64,000 nucleotides of DNA from Piscicola geometra (Eukaryota; Annelida; Clitellata; Hirudinida; Piscicolidae): positions 3,226,920 to 3,290,919 of the forward strand of contig OX030961.1 of the NCBI GenBank assembly GCA_943735955.1, in the 5' to 3' direction. A model generated the notes under the pieces. The model had not been told where the DNA came from. It was given only the letters and a program-made list of their open reading frames with translations, and ran no database searches. Positions 58,726 through 64,000 of the stretch are shown one piece after another (positions within the stretch are counted from its first letter, which is position 1; every line of letters begins with the position of its first letter). Position numbers and translations under genes: made by a program.

Positions 58726-59289
58726 TCGTAAACCTATTTTACTTTTTTCCTTTGTTAATTTACCATGTTGTCTTTGGGCTGTGATATTAATACTATACGT
58801 TGTGCTAGAAATAGAGTATTAGCAATAGTGGCATTAGTTAAAACATAATAATAGTATTATTAAAAGTAGAAGAAGTTATTGCAGTAGCAGTAGAAGTAGA
58901 GTTGCAAGTAGTAATAGTGAATCAAAGTTTTTACAGACTGAAAAAAGGAAAAACAATTTTCAGAAGTGAATGAACAAATACAATAGGTTGGGGAATAAAT
59001 CTTGAAGATTACTGCTTATGAAACGTGTCACAAATCGATCTATCTCTCTCACTCTTCCGTTCAAACAGCCGTTATTTTTGATGAATAGTTCCCATCAAAT
59101 CATTGATTGAGGTCTAATTGTGTTGCTGATTGGAAAACAGCAATGACGAATTAGAGACGATAAATCAAATAGCTGGATCAATTTCAAAAAGATGGTAGAA
59201 GAGGGGTTTTTGGAAAAAAGCATATTTAAACAATTGGATTTAATTAGAACTAATATAAGTGATTGTATTGATTAAAAGACTTTCAACAG

Positions 59290-59358
59290 GAGGACCAATG
59301 TGGTGAGAACAAACATGAAGGAAGTAGAAGAAAAAGAGGAAGATGCAATCATCGACAA
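59290..59358 (+). CDS. Possible exon encoding a basic Cys-containing segment
   Basis: A CAACAG acceptor and a GTAAAG donor bound 23 open codons, EDQCGENKHEGSRRKRGRC then NHRQ, phase 0 at both ends. The Arg/Lys-rich run between two Cys looks like part of a secreted or nuclear protein, but no neighbour exon was found. Confidence 0.22.
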
Positions 59359-59546
59359 GTAAAGAAAAAAATAATTCTCCGTGGCGACTCCTAAGGGTAG
59401 CAGCCGAAAGTAAAAAAGAACTGTAATAGGCTCAATTAGAGTTTGGATCAAGATGACACAAGAGGGCTGTAATGGTCCTTGGTCACGTCACCAAGCAAGA
59501 AAGTTTTGACGATTTATAGTGAAGTCTTTTGATTTATTGATCGCTT

Positions 59547-59770
<224 letters not shown>

Positions 59771-60088
59771 GGGGGCTGTTGAATGGATGTGTGTTTGTTT
59801 GTGTCTTTGTGAATGCTTTTTCAAGTCTTTATTGTATTTTATCAATATAATAAACAAACTAATAAAAAATAATTTAAAGATTTTTTCACTAATTAATTAT
59901 TAAAAAATGAGTCAAAAACAATCAACCAGACAACCAACTTGTTGAATTCCCAGAAAAAACCATTCCGATGTCGGAGAAAGATCCAACCGAAATAAACTTG
60001 AAAAAATAAAAGCACAAAAAAAAGTTAAATCACAAGGAAGTTGGAGAACATCTCCCAAATAAGAAATCAGACAAACAAACACTCAAAC

Positions 60089-60178
60089 AAGCAAACAGAC
60101 ACCTAAACATTGAAACAAGTAAACATACAAGCAAACAGACACCTAAAAATTGAAACAAGTAAACATACAAGCGAACAG
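60089..60178. repeat. 40-bp tandem repeat
   Basis: gcaaacagacacctaaa...gaaacaagtaaacatacaa begins at 60091 and 60131, and a third, partial copy (gcgaacagac) at 60171. The period is exactly 40 bp. Confidence 0.85.
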
Positions 60179-60931
60179 ACGACTGCACAGCCTCACTCGA
60201 TGTCTGACTGCCTTGTACTTCTTAACAAACTCTTTTCACCCCTTCTAGAACTTCCCATGTTTTTATTAAGTGTCAGTTGAGTGGTAGGTTACAGTATAAC
60301 CTTGTTACACACACACATAAATGGGAATGTCTCTTTGTGTGTAGGTGTGTTTGTATGTTTGTGTATATTTACGTCCGTTTATGTCATTTATTTGGTTTTA
60401 AATGTGCTTGTTCGTACATTTTTTTCGTTTTCAACGTGTGAAATTAATTTTTTTTCAAGTGTGCTGATAGTTTTACATTGTATGTATGTTTTAGTTTGTG
60501 TGTGTTTGGGAAAATGCAATTGTTGCTATGAGTCTGTTTATATGTTTATTGGTGTTTGTGTGTGTTGTTGAGTAATGAGTTGAGGTTGTCAATTAAGACT
60601 GGGGTGATGTAGGGATGCAGCAACACTGATTGGAAAGCAACAGGGAAGTTTTTGTTTTTATGTGTTTTTATTAATATTTTTATTATTGTATATTTGTCAA
60701 GTTTTTACCCAAAAAGGTTTTTTATTTATACGATTTGTTTATGATGATTTAAAGTACTTCATGTAAAAAATATTTGCGTTAAAATTTGTAAAAATAAAAT
60801 TTCAAACATAATACTATTCTTTAAAAAACAAAACACAAATTTAAATAAAAAATCATTTTAAAATATTCAAATAATCGAAGTTTTTTCCATTACTAATTAA
60901 CAAACTTTCCGACAGCACATCTCTGCTTATG

Positions 60932-60945
60932 GTTGTCTTGGCAAC
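60932..60945. promoter_or_regulatory. X-box-like RFX site GTTGTCTTGGCAAC
   Basis: Imperfect inverted repeat GTTGTC-TT-GGCAAC, one base from the symmetrical RFX X-box that marks promoters of ciliary genes in animals. It lies in a locally GC-richer patch with ACGTCA at 60979. No gene start is visible next to it. Confidence 0.35.
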
Positions 60946-61809
60946 CTGACATGCGCCACTCGTGCGAATCAGTATCTTTTACGTCATCATTTCACGCTGA
61001 TTTTAACAAAAAGTTTTTATGCATGGGAGAAAATTGGAAAATACCATAAGTAAATATTGTTACAATAAGTACGAAATAATCAATATGTTTTTTACACTTT
61101 TATTTAACAAAAATAAAATATTTATAATTACATAATTATTTTAAATATATTTTCAAAAAAGTCTTCCAATTCAACACGCATGCAGCTCACTCACCACAGC
61201 CACTCACCTCTAACCCCTTCACCCACCCCCTTCCTTCATCCACCCTTTCCAAAAAAGTAACAGTTCCAAAATAATGAAGTCCATATTTTTACCTCTGCTC
61301 GTGACGCGATGATGTTTGAGGTTGTTTGACACCGTGGGAAAATTCTGGCTTCCTTCGCACATATATAAGTCCCTATGCGCAAGTTATCTCTATCTACGTT
61401 AATATAATTTGGAGTATTCACACATGTACCTACGCATCTATTAGATGTTATATTCACACGTTCACTCAAATTTCACATACAGATACGTTTAAAATATTTT
61501 CAAAAGTATTGAAGCAGTCAAAAGGACTGCTTGAGCATTCAAATGGTGAAACTTTTTTGAATCAATGATAAATATTCCAGAATCTGTTAAAAAGCTATCT
61601 TCTTACTTGAATGAATATAAAATTCAAAATATAAAAATAGGCTCCGAAATATAATCAAACTAAGTATCTTCAATCATGCCATTCATTCATCCAACCATCG
61701 ATCCACCCTTCCATTCATTCTTCTATTCGCCTACTCAACCAGCATCTTTATCAGCCATCCGCCCACTCATCCAAACCTCCAACCAACGAAAAAAACTGAC
61801 ACACACACC

Positions 61810-62032
<223 letters not shown>

Positions 62033-62424
62033 ACTCATGCAATCTTCCACCCTCTCATTCACCACCCCCTCCTCCTACTCTTCCCCACCAAACCAACAAC
62101 ACTCCAAGCCTTCACCCAACAAATCATCCACTCATCTCCCATCCCAACAATCGTCTGGAGCTTCTTAATTACGTGTCATTCTGCCTTCAACCCACGTTTC
62201 TCTCCTCCCTTCCACCATGCTGCATCTTTTTTCCACTCACTGTCTGGGCGTGCTAATTGGTGAAGTAGTATTACAGTTTTTTTAATAAATATATGTAGAT
62301 TTGAAAAAATTGTTATTCTAAAATAGGCGAAGGTTTAAAAGTGCAAAATAAATCACCCATAGAAAAATAAATTTGGGATAAAATAATAGAAAGACTTTTT
62401 CAAGAAAAAAAAGAGGTTCTTCAA

Positions 62425-62520
62425 ATGACAACAAAAACAAGAGAAGAAAGAAAAAAAGAAGGAAGAAAGGTAGTAAAAAAGGAAGTAAAAAAGAGAGGAA
62501 GGAAAGAAGAAGAGTCAAGG
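62425..62520. repeat. Purine-rich GA/GAAA tract
   Basis: Strongly strand-biased gaagaaagaaaaaaagaaggaagaaagg sequence of about 100 bp with no regular period. Confidence 0.7.
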
Positions 62521-63240
62521 GTGGTCACCCCAAATGACCCCACGGTGATTCATTACTCTGCATTTAATACTCTTTCTTTCATCACTATCTTCTCTTTTCT
62601 TCGCCATCAATCCATCAGTATATTTGTAAGTTTTCTCTTAACAAAGAAAAACAACTCTTATTCTTTCATTTAAAAGGTTTAAATGGTTCTAAGATTCGCC
62701 TACCAGTGTGTTATAGGCTTTTACAGTGATTTTCATAGGTAACTTAAAAGTTAAGAAATATTTTTGAAAAATGCAAAATGATATATATATATATATAAGA
62801 TAAATCCGTTTAATTACAAAAATTACATTTTTTTACAAAGTTAAATAGAAAATACGAACCTAATCATCTTTTTTATTCATTTTTAAATACCTGAAAATAA
62901 AAATATTAAAATAACTTACATTGATAAACACCATAATTCAAAGACACAGAAAACAGGCTTTCTCATTCTAGTGACTTGGCCAATCTGATGCAGTTTGTAT
63001 GTCAATATTTGACTTACGAATAGCTGGACACAAAGAAATGAGTCATTGTGTGTGCCATGTCTTGTTCCGTGACTTTTCTTTGATGTTTTTCCATTTTTGA
63101 GTACGTATTAAAATGAAAAATCTTTTATATTTGTTTTCTAAATAGATAATAAGTACCACATTTAATAATTAACTCTTTTTTACTCCTAACTAAAAGATAA
63201 TACAATGAATAAAGATAATAATAACAGTAATGGGATAATC

Positions 63241-63246
63241 TTTATT
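63241..63246 (-). promoter_or_regulatory. Polyadenylation signal
   Basis: AATAAA on the minus strand, 5 to 15 nt past the stop codons of the candidate terminal exon to its right. Confidence 0.45.
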
Positions 63247-63250
63247 TGCG

Positions 63251-63804
63251 TCAAGTTTGCTCATAACATTCCGTCATCTGCTTTGAAGTCCTCCATTTCT
63301 GCACAAATGCCCTTTCGAGGCTTAAAGGGGAGGTGGATTCTGTAGAGAATTAGGTGAATTCTTGGATTTGATAGGATGAAGGGTTTGGCGGATGGATGGA
63401 TTGGATGCAATAAATGATTTTGCTAATGGTGGTTTCGTTGAAAAGAAAAGCTGGGAATGTGTGAAGTGGCTTGGAAAGATTATTTTGAGTAAATAGATAG
63501 TTCTTTAAATAAAAAGTTGAAAAAGAAGAAGAATTAAAAAATATCAAATATCTAAAAACAAGCAGTTTGGTTAAGAAGAATCAATCTATTCCGTGTTTTT
63601 TCATGGTTACTTTCTAAACCGACCCATAAATTAAATTTTAGAAACAAAATTTTTAATAAATAAATTAAATATTTCATCCTTAGAAAAGTATTCACATAAA
63701 ATCTTTTAGGGTAAAAATGTAAAAACTCCGGTGGATTTTGTCTTCACGCATAATTCCATCATTCAAAATATATCGTAAGAACCTCCGACCTTTTGGGTCA
63801 TGAC
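63251..63804 (-). CDS. 3' end of an unrecognised minus-strand gene
   Basis: Two exon-like segments. The upstream one starts after an AAAG acceptor at 63804 and reads HDPKGRRFLRYILNDGIMRE then DKIHR, with a GT donor near 63730. The downstream one starts after CTACAG at 63339. Spliced in the phase of the donor it reads STSPLSLERAFVQKWRTSKQ then MTECYEQT and stops at 63251. In the other open phase it reads IHLPFKPRKGICAEMEDFKA then DDGML and stops at 63261. I cannot choose between them. AATAAA follows directly. The family is not recognised. Confidence 0.3.
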
Positions 63805-64000
63805 CTTTATAACAAGAATCTCAGTTATGCACATTTGAATATTAAGTTTGTTCTATTTCATTGATTTTTTCAGTGCTCTAATAAATTTAACTATCGACTA
63901 TAGATAAAGTTTATGTCTGCAAATATAATGTATTGGTTGGTTACCATTTAAAGAAATACTTAGTTAGTTGATTAATTAATAAATTAATATGAATAGTGTT

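Overview
The window is nuclear DNA from an invertebrate animal. It is AT-rich and full of simple-sequence repeats. Genes are split into many short exons with GT/AG introns, and their best matches are animal families (atrophin/RERE, SLC9A6-type Na+/H+ exchanger, RNF144-type RBR ligase, calbindin-type EF-hand protein, LRR-Roc-COR protein). I infer a lophotrochozoan, with a leech- or other annelid-like genome as the best guess, from composition, repeat style and protein resemblance; no search was run. I rebuilt exon chains by hand from reading frame, splice signals and phase. For six genes the phases close with no or few loose joints.

Layout, left to right. 1-0.3 kb: GAT/GAA repeat. 0.4-3.3 kb, minus: the ELM2-SANT part of an atrophin/RERE corepressor. 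3.8-6.4 kb, minus: a complete 11-exon WD40 propeller gene. 6.66-6.83 kb: a decayed LINE reverse-transcriptase tail. 7.1-9.3 kb, minus: an unrecognised multi-pass membrane protein. 11.7-13.8 kb, minus: a large Gln-rich exon with C-terminal membrane segments. 15.6-16.9 kb, plus: the 3' end of a small helical protein gene. 17.8-26.1 kb, plus: an LRR-Roc-COR (ROCO) gene without a kinase domain. 26.4-34.3 kb, plus: a full-length SLC9A6/7/9-type exchanger of 16 exons, with a tRNA-derived SINE in one intron and many repeats in others. 34.3-40.6 kb: AT-rich DNA with one pseudogene. 40.7-44.1 kb, plus: a four-EF-hand calbindin-like gene. 46.2-50.7 kb, minus: a scaffold protein with a PDZ-like region, proline motifs and a C-terminal SAM domain. 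53.8-57.0 kb, minus: an RNF144-type RBR E3 ligase. 57-64 kb: repeats, mobile-element debris, isolated exon candidates and the 3' end of a minus-strand gene.

The genes do not form a pathway; this is ordinary gene-neighbour arrangement in an animal. The most unusual items are: a 41-bp repeat that copies the 3' splice site of an exchanger exon four times; a degenerate Roc GTPase domain with a long acidic insertion; a 128-codon pseudogene kept in one frame through four stops; and a WD40 gene immediately upstream, on the same strand, of an atrophin gene whose BAH end is missing from view.
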